Part shown: in pieces, positions 50,994-59,115 of the stretch
How the letters are laid out: every line of letters starts with the position of its first letter
Position numbering within the stretch: position 1 is the first letter of the stretch
Assembly: GCA_965220955.1 (NCBI GenBank)
Contig: CBDCRK010000013.1
Location: 60,100 to 124,099 of the forward strand
DNA from: CBDCRK01 sp965220955
GTDB lineage: Bacteria > Desulfobacterota > Binatia > Bin18 > CBDCRK01
Length of the DNA stretch: 64,000 nucleotides
Reading direction: 5' to 3'
Made by a program: the position numbers and the translations under genes
The notes under the pieces: model-generated
Databases searched by the model: none
Seen by the model: the letters and a program-made list of their open reading frames with translations, nothing else
Told to the model about the DNA's origin: nothing

Positions 50994-51704
50994 ATGGCTA
51001 AAGACCTATATAAGCAGGACCAGGGATGGAAGGAGTTTATTGAGGAACCTGTATATGCCAATGACCAAGCACCCTGGCATGATGATCCAGCTTTTTCTTT
51101 GATTGTAGAATTCCCTGGGCTGCGGGCAAGTGTAGGCGGACGTATTGCCGAGGCCCTTACCCAGACCATCAATCTTGTTCGGGCACTAACGCAGGTAGAT
51201 CTGCTGGAGGTAGTGCAAACCAGCAAGCCAGCACAGGGACTCTGCTTAGGGTTTGGCACAAATGCCCTGGAGCCCTATGACCTCCTGCGGGTGTTTGCGC
51301 TGGACCGAGTTCACGCTTATGAATGGATTGGCGAGCACGTAATCGAGGCAGCTCAGATCCTTGCGGCATTGCGTACCCAAGAGGTACTACGTACCCAAGA
51401 GGCGTCTCGTGCCCAGGCCTCTCTCCTCCCAACCCAGATACGCCTTCACCACGGAACTATAAACAACCTCAGCGCTATCACCGCTTCCTCCATTCAAGTC
51501 ATCTATGTTGCCAATATTTTCAACTATGAGATCCCCATGACTCCAGAGACCTTTACCGGAGCCCTGGGAGAAATGCTACGGGTTCTAGTAAAAGGAGGCT
51601 TAGTGCTGAGCCGAGGTTCTTCGGGTGTATTGGAGGAGAAGCTGGCTCAATATGGTCAGATGCTCATGCAGACGCCTCTAGTCTCAGTGTTTCAGAAGGA
51701 GTAG
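50994..51704 (+). CDS. Methyltransferase-like Rossmann-fold protein
   Basis: A 236-residue protein. LCLGFGTNALEPYDLLRVFA resembles the glycine-rich SAM-binding loop with a degenerate motif, VYVANIFNYEIPMTPETFT matches the region after strand 4, and GALGEMLRVLVKGGLVLSRG is typical of the VLKPGGxLxL strand of class I methyltransferases. The family is not certain. Three 18-bp in-frame repeats (51372-51425) give RTQEVL, RTQEAS and RAQASL, perhaps a flexible linker. It begins without a clear ribosome site and lies four bases before the quinone reductase gene, so the two are probably co-expressed. Confidence 0.65.
   Translation: MAKDLYKQDQGWKEFIEEPVYANDQAPWHDDPAFSLIVEFPGLRASVGGRIAEALTQTINLVRALTQVDLLEVVQTSKPAQGLCLGFGTNALEPYDLLRVFALDRVHAYEWIGEHVIEAAQILAALRTQEVLRTQEASRAQASLLPTQIRLHHGTINNLSAITASSIQVIYVANIFNYEIPMTPETFTGALGEMLRVLVKGGLVLSRGSSGVLEEKLAQYGQMLMQTPLVSVFQKE
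51372..51425. repeat. Three in-frame 18-bp tandem repeats
   Basis: Units begin CGTACCCAAGAGG, CGTACCCAAGAGG and CGTGCCCAGGCCT at 51372, 51390 and 51408. They encode RTQEVL, RTQEAS and RAQASL. The third is diverged. They keep the reading frame and probably arose by slippage. Confidence 0.7.
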
Positions 51705-51709
51705 GCATC

Positions 51710-52690
51710 ATGAAAGCAATCATGTTTACCTCACCTGGCGGGCCCGAAGTACTCCGTTTGGCCGAGGTTCCAGATCCTATACCTACAGCTGAGCAGTTAC
51801 TGGTATGCGTGCGAGCCACAGCCCTGAACCGGGCTGACACTTTGCAGCGAACAGGCGGCTATCCACCCCCACCGGGTGAGTCCGAGATTCTGGGTCTGGA
51901 ATTGGCCGGAGAAGTAGAGTCTGTGGGATCAGCGGTAAAAGATTTTACCCCGGGCGATAGGATATTTGCTCTGGTGGGTGGGGGCAGCTATGCTGAGAAG
52001 GCAGTACTGGATCCCGGCATGGCTATGCCTATTCCAGAAGGTTGGAGCTTTGCCCAGGCCGCGGCAGTGCCTGAGGTTTTTTTTACCGCCCAGGAGACGC
52101 TGTTTACGCTAGGCGACTTGAAAGACGGGGAGACTGTGCTCATTCATGCTGCCGGCAGCGGAGTTGGAACCGCCGGGGTGCAAATGGCAAAGCGAGTAGG
52201 GGCGCGAGTGCTCATTACTGCTGGCTCGGCAGAAAAGATTCAGAAAACGATGGAATTGGGAGCCATGTCTGGATGCAACTACAAAGAGCAGGACTTCGCT
52301 CAATGGGCACGGGCAGAGACACAGGGGCAGGGAGTTGACCTCATCCAGGATTTTATTGGCGCGGCCTATTGGGAGCAGAACCTACGTTGTGTGAAAGACG
52401 GAGGCCGGCTGGTTCTTGTTGGACTTATGGGCGGAGCAGAGGCCAAGGTTAACCTAGGGATCATTCTGCGTAAGCGGCTAAAGGTCTTTGGTTCGGTCCT
52501 GCGTAGCCGGTCTCTGACAGACAAAATTGCCATAACCCAGAGATTTCGCGAGCACTGGCTTCCGCTTCTTGCCAGCGGAACCATTCACCCCATCATCGAC
52601 ACCGTCTTTCCCTTGGCTCAGGCAGCCGAAGCTCATCGCTATATGGAAGCGAATAAAAACTTTGGCAAGATCATTCTAGAAATAAACTGA
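51710..52690 (+). CDS. NAD(P)H:quinone oxidoreductase, zinc-less MDR family (PIG3-like)
   Basis: A 326-residue MDR protein. It starts MKAIMFTSPGGPEVLRLAEV, has RATALNRADTLQRTGGYPPP and GLELAGEVESVGSAVKDF, the NADPH motif LIHAAGSGVGTAGVQMAKR and KVFGSVLRSRSLTDK. The catalytic zinc ligands of alcohol dehydrogenases are missing. It reduces quinones or enones with NADPH, as PIG3/TP53I3 relatives do. The ribosome site AGAAGGAG lies inside the end of the preceding gene. It is the second gene of a pair with the methyltransferase-like protein. Following it, 230 bases hold no gene. Confidence 0.93.
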   Translation: MKAIMFTSPGGPEVLRLAEVPDPIPTAEQLLVCVRATALNRADTLQRTGGYPPPPGESEILGLELAGEVESVGSAVKDFTPGDRIFALVGGGSYAEKAVLDPGMAMPIPEGWSFAQAAAVPEVFFTAQETLFTLGDLKDGETVLIHAAGSGVGTAGVQMAKRVGARVLITAGSAEKIQKTMELGAMSGCNYKEQDFAQWARAETQGQGVDLIQDFIGAAYWEQNLRCVKDGGRLVLVGLMGGAEAKVNLGIILRKRLKVFGSVLRSRSLTDKIAITQRFREHWLPLLASGTIHPIIDTVFPLAQAAEAHRYMEANKNFGKIILEIN

Positions 52691-52925
52691 TTCTGCTTAT
52701 TTTTTAGACACTGTGAGGTAAAAAGAGGCAACAGGGAGCCAAAGATACATAATAGCTGCGACCTTGGGGCCAGTTACGCAAGTAGCTAGCCCCTTTTTCT
52801 TGCCTTTCAGAGGGGAATTACATACGATCTTACCCAAGAGAAAGGAAACGAAAATGACTAAGACTCACTCTTCCCATTACCCATCCAAGACACCTCCCAG
52901 GATCAGGTGAACTAAGACTCTACAC
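52691..52925 (+). other. Gap after the quinone reductase
   Basis: No gene is recognised. A short frame at 52854-52910 (18 residues) has AAAGGAAACG before its ATG but no family pattern, so it is not called. Nothing like a terminator hairpin with a T-run is visible directly after the quinone reductase stop. Confidence 0.4.
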
Positions 52926-53183
52926 TTACCTTGAGCTTGAGATTCCCATTCCGTACAATGGGATGGTTCTGCCATTGACTCTAACGGTATGTCTGCCCTT
53001 TGTAATCTCAAAAGTTCCGCATGATTGCCATTCCCCGGTAGAGAATGTGCGCCGCCGTGATGGATGGGTTGGACCGTCCTCCGCGTCGATGTCCAACTCT
53101 CCCGTGACAGTTATCCCGGCTGGCTCTAGGAGCTTCACCGCCCCCTTAATGGTCGGGGTCCCACCATATCCATCCAGGCACAT
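52926..53183 (-). CDS. Short unrecognised open frame, perhaps a gene remnant
   Basis: An 85-residue minus-strand frame reads KGAVKLLEPAGITVTGELDI, then GPTHPSRRRTFSTGEWQSCG and GRHTVRVNGRTIPLYGMGIS. Alternating hydrophobic and polar strands suggest a beta-rich domain. There is no good ribosome site for the ATG at 53183, and its C-terminus (GISSSR) is short. It could be the tail of a larger lost gene. I cannot name the family. Confidence 0.3.
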   Translation of the reverse strand: MCLDGYGGTPTIKGAVKLLEPAGITVTGELDIDAEDGPTHPSRRRTFSTGEWQSCGTFEITKGRHTVRVNGRTIPLYGMGISSSR

Positions 53184-53226
53184 GAGGGGTAGTGTCGATC
53201 ACTTCTTTGTGGCTGAAGTTACCGCG

Positions 53227-53254
53227 GTAGGGGCGCATAGCCATGCGTCCCTAC
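53227..53254. repeat. 12-bp stem hairpin, REP-like, in intergenic DNA
   Basis: GTAGGGGCGCAT at 53227-53238 pairs with ATGCGTCCCTAC at 53243-53254 around AGCC, with one G-T pair. GTAGGG...CCCTAC elements are common dispersed palindromes in environmental bacteria. It sits between the short minus-strand frame and the propeller gene. Confidence 0.6.
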
Positions 53255-53318
53255 GGGAATAGGACACCTGCCAGACTTCTATTGCAGGACGATGCACAAT
53301 AGGTCTCTTGATTATGCA

Positions 53319-54947
53319 CTAGGAAACCTGCCGGAGGGCAAGCACGCTTCCCTCACCATCACCAGCAATGTAGATTGTGCCGTCGGCTCCAACGGTTAGA
53401 TCAGCAAAGGCGCTGAGCGGACCCGGAACCAAATCGGGCACACCCATAAGGGGTTTTGGCTCTATACCCGGAGGAGCACCAACAGCTAGATTGGAAGCAA
53501 TGATCTGGCGCTGCCCTGTGGCAAGACTCACAGCATGCAGCTCTTTAGTCCCGCAATCAAGAATGAGCAGCTCATCTCCCCGCACCGCTAGCCCCTGGGG
53601 CTCCTTAAGCCCTTCTACCATAGGACTAATAGTGCCGCTGCTATCGATCCTGACAACTCGCCCCTTGCCAGTTTCGCTGACACAGCAACTTCCGTCACTA
53701 CCCGCTACAATACCGGTCGGATGGCTGAGCCCGCTTGCCAGCACCGACACTTCTTTAGTAGCGGGGTTAATCCCCAGGATTCTGCCCCCACCTCCTTCGG
53801 CCACTATCAGGGTGCCATCAGCGGTACACGCCAGGCCATAGAGTTCATTGAGCTCGTTTGCTAGCACAGCGGAAGCATGTGAGACTGGGTGGTAAGAGGC
53901 CACACCACCGCCTGAGGTAGTTACATAGAGTTCCCCCGAGGCTCCGGCTGCTAACCCGCGAAGAAATCCAGGAGAGCCCTCCTCCAGCAACATCCCTAAT
54001 CGGGTTACGGTGCCAGTCGCAGATATGACCGCAACGCTCATCCCGTCAGCCGCATAGAGCATTCCGTCCGTGCCACAGGCAAGTCCCCACGGGCCGATTA
54101 ATCCCGCAGCGACCAATACACGCTCGGCATTGCTACCGTCTGTGGCCACCTCGGCCACACCCCCATCAATGAAGTGCGAGATGAAGAGACGGTTATCTGG
54201 GCTAAAAGCAAGATTATCAATGCCAGGACGGATCTTGGCAAGCACGGTCTTGGCTCCACTCTGGACATCAAGGCGAACAATCTCACCACTGCCAGCCTGG
54301 GGTACAACTAGCTCCCCTTGTCGATTAAACTTGACTGCAACCGGGGTTGCCAGGCCCGTGGCTACCCGTTCTGGAGTGCCACCCTCGATGGCTACCCGCC
54401 ATACTTCTCCAGCCACAACCTCAGGAAAATAAATCTGATTGTCAGGACCCACCATCAGAGCATTGGGTAAAGGTAGATTACCAGCAATCAGACGAGGCGC
54501 CTGGCCGCTTTGCGGGTAGAGTTCAAAGAGCCGACCCCCAGGGCGGCATTCATCCATAAATACCCGGTCCTGGTAGACCGTGACACCGTTGGCTCCCGGT
54601 AGATCTTCGTTGACAATACGAGTGTCGCCATTGGGTGTACGAGCACAAACCCGTGCGCTCATGACCTCCGTTGCATACATGGCGCCGTGGGAATCAAAGG
54701 CCAGGTCATCTGGAGCAACAATGGGACCTCCCACAGGGGAAATGGTTTCGCAGCTTCCACTGCTAATATCAAGCGCGCTCACCTGGCTGCCAAAAGCCTG
54801 GGCCACATAGAGCCGGCCGTCAGGGCCAAACTGCATGCCATTGGCACCAAACAGGCCGCTGGGCGGCACTAGATGGGTAAGTTGCCAGCCAGTGGCGGCT
54901 TGGGGTCCCTTGGCATTAGGACCAAGCAGTGACATATATCTATTCAT
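53319..54947 (-). CDS. Double beta-propeller of the SMP-30/NHL type
   Basis: A 542-residue protein made of two similar propellers, each with repeats such as GPDGRLYVAQ, FDSHGAMYATEV and APDDLAFDSHG. The second half has YGLACTADGTLIVAEGG, HPTGIVAGSDGSCCVSET and PQGLAVRGDELLILDCG. It ends VGADGTIYIAGDGEGSVLAL. There is no signal peptide. It may bind or hydrolyse lactones or act as a scaffold. The catalytic residues of the SMP-30 family cannot be mapped with certainty. The ribosome site AAGGAGGGG before ATG at 54947 is strong. The same family, single-propeller form, opens this window. Confidence 0.82.
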   Translation of the reverse strand: MNRYMSLLGPNAKGPQAATGWQLTHLVPPSGLFGANGMQFGPDGRLYVAQAFGSQVSALDISSGSCETISPVGGPIVAPDDLAFDSHGAMYATEVMSARVCARTPNGDTRIVNEDLPGANGVTVYQDRVFMDECRPGGRLFELYPQSGQAPRLIAGNLPLPNALMVGPDNQIYFPEVVAGEVWRVAIEGGTPERVATGLATPVAVKFNRQGELVVPQAGSGEIVRLDVQSGAKTVLAKIRPGIDNLAFSPDNRLFISHFIDGGVAEVATDGSNAERVLVAAGLIGPWGLACGTDGMLYAADGMSVAVISATGTVTRLGMLLEEGSPGFLRGLAAGASGELYVTTSGGGVASYHPVSHASAVLANELNELYGLACTADGTLIVAEGGGGRILGINPATKEVSVLASGLSHPTGIVAGSDGSCCVSETGKGRVVRIDSSGTISPMVEGLKEPQGLAVRGDELLILDCGTKELHAVSLATGQRQIIASNLAVGAPPGIEPKPLMGVPDLVPGPLSAFADLTVGADGTIYIAGDGEGSVLALRQVS

Positions 54948-55004
54948 TGCGTTTCCCCTCCTTTTTTAGTCTAAAGTTCTTTGGGTTTAAGCTCCTTTTC
55001 CAGA

Positions 55005-55802
55005 TCAAGAAGCATCTTCCTCTGGCAGAGAAGGCTGGTCCTGAGTCTCTCCCGAGTCTGCCTGCTCCTGCTTTAGAAAAGGCGTAAGCATATCAACAGG
55101 GATAGGAAAGATGGTAGTAGAAGGGCTGTCTTTGGCCACAAGCCCAAGGGTTTGCAGGTAGCGGAGCTGGAGGGCCATGGGGCGGGGCTCAATGATCTGA
55201 GCTGCCTCGGAAAGCCGCTGGGCAGCCTGATACTCCCCTTCGGCGCTAATGATCTTGGCCCGCCGCTCCCGTTCGGCCTCGGCCTGACGGGCAATCGCCC
55301 GCTGCATCTCCTGGGGCAGATCAATATGCTTTAGCTCTACCAGCACAACCTTAACCCCCCAAGGGGAGCTCTGGGTATCAATGATTTCCTGGATGCGAGC
55401 ATTAAGTTTTTCTCGCTCAGACAAAAGCTCATCGAGCTCCACCTGCCCGCATATACTGCGCAGTGTTGTTTGTGAGAGCTGAAGGGTGGCATAGAGGAAA
55501 TTCTCCACCTGGACCACCGCCAGATTCGGATCCACTACCCGGAAGTAAAGTACTGCACTCACCTTTACCGACACATTATCCCGGGTAATAACATCTTGCA
55601 CCGGAATCTCCATAGTTACGGTACGGAGATCGATCCGCAACATCCGCTCAATAAGGGGAATCACATAGATAAGCCCAGGCCCCCGCGAGGACACCAACCG
55701 ACCCAGGCGAAAGATCACTCCTCGCTCATACTCCCGCAAAATCTTAATTCCACTAATAAGAAAAGCCAGGACAAAGAGAGCTACCGTGTAAACTGCTCCC
55801 AT
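55005..55802 (-). CDS. SPFH/band 7 (slipin/stomatin-like) membrane protein
   Basis: A 265-residue slipin. The first 20 residues are a transmembrane segment (VYTVALFVLAFLISGIKILR). REYERGVIFRLGRLVSSRGP then begins the SPFH core, with VQDVITRDNVSVKVSAVLYF, VENFLYATLQLSQTTLRS and QEMQRAIARQAEAERERRAK (a helical oligomerisation segment), and a Pro/Glu-rich tail. It oligomerises at the membrane and often partners NfeD proteases, but no NfeD lies here. The ribosome site GGGAGGTGAAG precedes ATG. It converges on the propeller end and is divergent from the patatin gene. Confidence 0.92.
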   Translation of the reverse strand: MGAVYTVALFVLAFLISGIKILREYERGVIFRLGRLVSSRGPGLIYVIPLIERMLRIDLRTVTMEIPVQDVITRDNVSVKVSAVLYFRVVDPNLAVVQVENFLYATLQLSQTTLRSICGQVELDELLSEREKLNARIQEIIDTQSSPWGVKVVLVELKHIDLPQEMQRAIARQAEAERERRAKIISAEGEYQAAQRLSEAAQIIEPRPMALQLRYLQTLGLVAKDSPSTTIFPIPVDMLTPFLKQEQADSGETQDQPSLPEEDAS

Positions 55803-55984
55803 GCTTCACCTCCCTGCTAAAGAGTTAAGAGTAAGGGGTTAGCCTTTTTTCCTCGTCTCTCCACAGAATGTCCTCTATCTCTCTCTATTGCGAAGATCAA
55901 GCGCTTAATTGCCTAGCAAACTCCGCTTCCCTTTCCTCCTGGCTCTGTTATGTTGTGATAACCTCAGATAACGTGGAAACAGCC

Positions 55985-56956
55985 ATGCGCAGGAACCATA
56001 CTTCTTCTTTGTTCTCCCAACATCAGCCTACAGTGGGCTTGGCTCTGGGAAGCGGCTCTGCGCGCGGATGGGCTCATATCGGGGTTATTCAGAGCCTCAG
56101 AAAAGCAGAGATACCCATAGATTATGTGGCTGGAGCGTCCGTTGGGGCTTTTGTGGGTGCGGCGTTTTGCGCCGGACAAATCGACGTGCTGGAAGAAGAA
56201 GCCCGCCGTATGGATTGGCGGAGAATGGCAAGGATGCTGGACCTTACTTTTCCCCGTAGCGGGCTTTTGGGAGGGGAGAAGATCGAAGCCTTTATACGTC
56301 ATCTAATACAAGACCGCTCTATTGGGGATCTGCCTATCCCTTTTTCTACCGTGGCAACTAACTTGCGTACAGGCAAAGAAATCTGGCTCCGGAACGGCTC
56401 CGCCGTTAAGGCAGTGCGGGCAAGCCTATCCCTGCCCGGCATCTTTACCCCTGTCCGGCAGGGGTCGCTCTGGCTGGTGGATGGAGGGTTATCAAACCCT
56501 GTTCCGGTCTCAGTCTGCCGTGCCATGGGTGCGGACCTTGTGATCGCGGTTAATCTTAACGCTGATATTCTGCTGCGCCCAAGAAAAAATACCAATGGTC
56601 AAGGAAGGACGGTACGTTCTCAGCAAGACCTACGACTAGATCAAACCTTCCGGCAGTATTGGCAACGTCGGGGAGAGCCGTTTCGGAAGCTATTCTCACG
56701 CAGATCAGGCAAGTCGTCTCTGTCTATCTTCGAGGTTCTGCTCTACTCCCTCAACGTCATGCAGGATCGTATCACCAGACAACGCCTGGATGCAGATCCC
56801 CCTGATTTCCAGATTGCTCCTTATCTGCGGCATATCCAACTGCTGGAGTTCCATCGGGCCGAGGAGGCTATGATCGAAGGAGAGCGTGCGGCCCAGGCTC
56901 TTTTGCCAGCAATCCGGGAAAGCCTGGCAAGAGAAAGCCTCGAAGAACTGCAATAA
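55985..56956 (+). CDS. Patatin-like phospholipase (RssA type)
   Basis: A 323-residue patatin from the ATG at 55985; an in-frame start at 55868 is possible. The oxyanion region is LALGSGSARGWAHIGVI, the Ser hydrolase motif is VAGASVGAFVGAAFCAGQ (GxSxG), and the catalytic Asp is in LVDGGLSNPVPVSVCRAMG. PFSTVATNLRTGKEIWLRNG matches the RssA family. It should hydrolyse acyl chains from membrane lipids. A Lys/Arg-rich insert (RRSGKSSLS) is at residues 230-250. It is divergent from the slipin gene. A glycine-zipper gene tail follows. Confidence 0.9.
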   Translation: MRRNHTSSLFSQHQPTVGLALGSGSARGWAHIGVIQSLRKAEIPIDYVAGASVGAFVGAAFCAGQIDVLEEEARRMDWRRMARMLDLTFPRSGLLGGEKIEAFIRHLIQDRSIGDLPIPFSTVATNLRTGKEIWLRNGSAVKAVRASLSLPGIFTPVRQGSLWLVDGGLSNPVPVSVCRAMGADLVIAVNLNADILLRPRKNTNGQGRTVRSQQDLRLDQTFRQYWQRRGEPFRKLFSRRSGKSSLSIFEVLLYSLNVMQDRITRQRLDADPPDFQIAPYLRHIQLLEFHRAEEAMIEGERAAQALLPAIRESLARESLEELQ

Positions 56957-57117
56957 GGCCCTGCGTCCAATTGGTGGGGCTCTGGGAGGTTTAACTGGGG
57001 CCGTTACTGGAGGAGCCGTTCAATCCCAGGAGCAAGCTGCAGGTTTACCAGCAGCGGCAGCTTGAAGAGCAACAGCGCGAGCTTGAAGAACTGAGGATGC
57101 GCCAGGACTACTACTAA
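56957..57117 (+). pseudogene. Frameshifted tail of a glycine-zipper membrane protein
   Basis: After the patatin stop, codons near 56970 read IGGALGGLTGAVTGGAVQSQ, a glycine-zipper pattern. A frameshift near 57035 leads to QVYQQRQLEEQQRELEELRM, a charged coiled coil, and ends YY with TAA at 57115-57117. The start of the gene is gone. Such proteins normally have a lipoprotein or membrane-inserted zipper and a C-terminal coiled coil. It is a remnant. Confidence 0.6.
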
Positions 57118-57145
57118 AATCAGACCTAGTTTTTAAGAGAGTCCT

Positions 57146-57973
57146 TTAAGCAGCAGAGACTCTGGACGCCCGATCGGCATGCTTGCCAAGAAATGTCCCG
57201 AGCGCGGAATTAAATGCCTCTGGTTGTTCAATGTTCGTAAGGTGGCCGGCTTCTGCAAGCACCACCTTCTCAGCGCCAGGAATATTTTTTGCCAGGTAGT
57301 CAGCGGTGGCCGAGGTAGTAATCTGATCTTCTTTGCCAACAATAACTAGCGTAGGCACAGAGATTTTCGGTAGGACCGCTCGGAAATCCGTACTAACAAT
57401 TGCTTTGAGCGCCTGTTTATACGGTTCCGGACGGAGCATGGCCAGGGAGGACTGCAACTGTTCCCGTACCGACGGCGGCGCACTTGGCGCAACAAGAACT
57501 TCTATCAGGTCTGGGGCAAAGTCAGCAGGCGTAAGTCCTCTCTCTAAAGGCTCCAGCCTGCGAGCCAGGAAATCTTTTTTGGCTTCTTCCGGGGCTGTGC
57601 CCAAGCCTGGTGAGGTGTCCACCAAGGCAAGGGTGGCCACACGGTTAGGATAGCGCGCATAAAAGTCCTGGATTATCATCCCTCCCATTGATAGCCCGAC
57701 CAAATGGGCGGTCTCAGCCTTGAGATGGTCAAGCAGGCGCTGCAAGTCATCGGCATAATCGCTAAACCGCAGCGTTGTTGGCGGGTCATTGCTTGCTCCA
57801 TACCCCCGGGCATCCCAGGCCACTGCACAAAACTGACGGCCAAATACCTCTAGCTGCTTTGCCCAGTTAGTGCGGTTGCCACCAATGCCATGAAGAAAGA
57901 CCACCAACGGACCACTGCCTCCGATGTCATAGGCAATGGACACGGACTCACCTGTATGTTGCGTGACCCTCAC
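57146..57973 (-). CDS. Alpha/beta hydrolase of the 3-oxoadipate enol-lactonase-like type
   Basis: A 275-residue protein. LVVFLHGIGGNRTNWAKQLE is the oxyanion region, VAWDARGYGASNDPPTTLRF follows, HLVGLSMGGMIIQDFYARYP is the nucleophile elbow, IVGKEDQITTSATADYLAK holds the Asp, and LAEAGHLTNIEQPEAFNSAL the His. This resembles PcaD and related C-C or ester hydrolases of aromatic breakdown. The ribosome site AGGAGGAAAG precedes ATG at 57973. No other aromatic pathway gene is adjacent, so the function is only tentative. Confidence 0.9.
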   Translation of the reverse strand: MRVTQHTGESVSIAYDIGGSGPLVVFLHGIGGNRTNWAKQLEVFGRQFCAVAWDARGYGASNDPPTTLRFSDYADDLQRLLDHLKAETAHLVGLSMGGMIIQDFYARYPNRVATLALVDTSPGLGTAPEEAKKDFLARRLEPLERGLTPADFAPDLIEVLVAPSAPPSVREQLQSSLAMLRPEPYKQALKAIVSTDFRAVLPKISVPTLVIVGKEDQITTSATADYLAKNIPGAEKVVLAEAGHLTNIEQPEAFNSALGTFLGKHADRASRVSAA

Positions 57974-58000
57974 AGGCTTTCCTCCTATTAGGTAAATTTC

Positions 58001-58086
58001 CTGGATGCCTGCTTACGCAGGCATGACAAGGGTTTGAGTCATTCCCGCGAAGCTTGTCCTCGGGAAATCGGGGAGCGGGAATCCAG
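58001..58086. repeat. Composite inverted-repeat (REP-like) element
   Basis: CTGGAT at 58001-58006 and ATCCAG at 58081-58086 bound an 86-bp block. Inside are GCCTGC-TTAC-GCAGGC (58007-58022) and ATTCCCGC (58041-58048) paired with GCGGGAAT (58075-58082). The CTGGATNCC...GCGGGAATCCAG pattern is common in environmental genomes. It lies between the hydrolase and the exporter genes, both on the minus strand. Confidence 0.6.
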
Positions 58087-58155
58087 AATTCGCTCACTCG
58101 GTTAGAGGCTTTGGGAAGCATTATCACCGGACAATCTAACCCTGTCAACCAAAAT

Positions 58156-58950
58156 TCAAACCCCAAGCCAGAAACGCAGAAACATGAGTACACTGATCAG
58201 GTAAAGAACCCCAATCAACAACCCTCGAAGCACAGTATAGCTTATCCGGCGGGCCACTCGTGGCCCAATCTGCCCACCAATGAGAACCCCAGGAGCAACA
58301 AAAAAGAGAATACTAAAAAGCTGCTGATACTCGGTACTGAGAACCTGAAAGAGAGAAGGAGAGAGCCGGGCGAGCGAAGCACAGATGCTGGCAAAAAAGA
58401 CTAGGGCAACGGTTGTGCCGACCGCCTCCGCCGGACTCTGACATTGCTGATGGCGCAGGCAGCGTGGCATAATGAGTTTTCCCAGTCCTACAGTAATAAG
58501 GCCGGTAAGAAATCCTCCCAGCGCCGCCACCCCCCAATATATTCGCTCCTCTTTTACTATATCAGATCCACCTTCTCTGCGCAGAAGAATCCAGAAGACA
58601 CGGCTGCTGTATACAAAAACAAAAACGGCAAAGGCCAGGAAAAGCAAGCCGGGCTGCACAAAAGGAGCTGCCAGGCCGCCAAGGAGCGTTAGCGGAATAA
58701 TGATCTTAAGATACCCCCGTACCAGAAAGAAATTCACTGTGCCCTGTCGGAGGTTGCGGATGAGGCCGCTGGAAAAGCCAAAGATCATGCTCACCAAGGA
58801 AAGCCAAAAGCCCAGCTGAGGATCGAGTCGAAGCCAGAGCAAATAAACAGGGGTAAAAAAGTTTGCCCCTGACACTCCGGTAGCCATAGCAAAAATGGCA
58901 ATGGTAATCGCCACAGGGAAAAGGTACCACAAGCCGAGATCAGGTGTCAC
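58156..58950 (-). CDS. Sulfite exporter TauE/SafE-family permease
   Basis: A 264-residue membrane protein if begun with GTG at 58950, five bases after AAGGAGG. An upstream start at 59004 lacks a signal. It has about eight hydrophobic segments, with the family landmarks PVAITIAIFAMATGVSGANF at the start and, after the central loop, WGVAALGGFLTGLITVGLGK and PEAVGTTVALVFFASI-like later. TauE family permeases export sulfite, sulfoacetate or other small anions. The gene stands between a minus-strand hydrolase and a plus-strand monooxygenase. The pattern is intact. Confidence 0.87.
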   Translation of the reverse strand: MTPDLGLWYLFPVAITIAIFAMATGVSGANFFTPVYLLWLRLDPQLGFWLSLVSMIFGFSSGLIRNLRQGTVNFFLVRGYLKIIIPLTLLGGLAAPFVQPGLLFLAFAVFVFVYSSRVFWILLRREGGSDIVKEERIYWGVAALGGFLTGLITVGLGKLIMPRCLRHQQCQSPAEAVGTTVALVFFASICASLARLSPSLFQVLSTEYQQLFSILFFVAPGVLIGGQIGPRVARRISYTVLRGLLIGVLYLISVLMFLRFWLGV

Positions 58951-59115
58951 AGAAACCTCCTTAAAAGAGTCTCTTTTCCTCGCTTGCCAACCGATCAAAG
59001 TCAATTAGGTCTGGGATTTCCACCCTAATATTGACAATGACCTCTTTTACACGTATAAACTCAAGGGTTTATAAATTGAACTCCGTATTCTAGTTTGTGA
59101 AGGAGGTCCTTCGTT

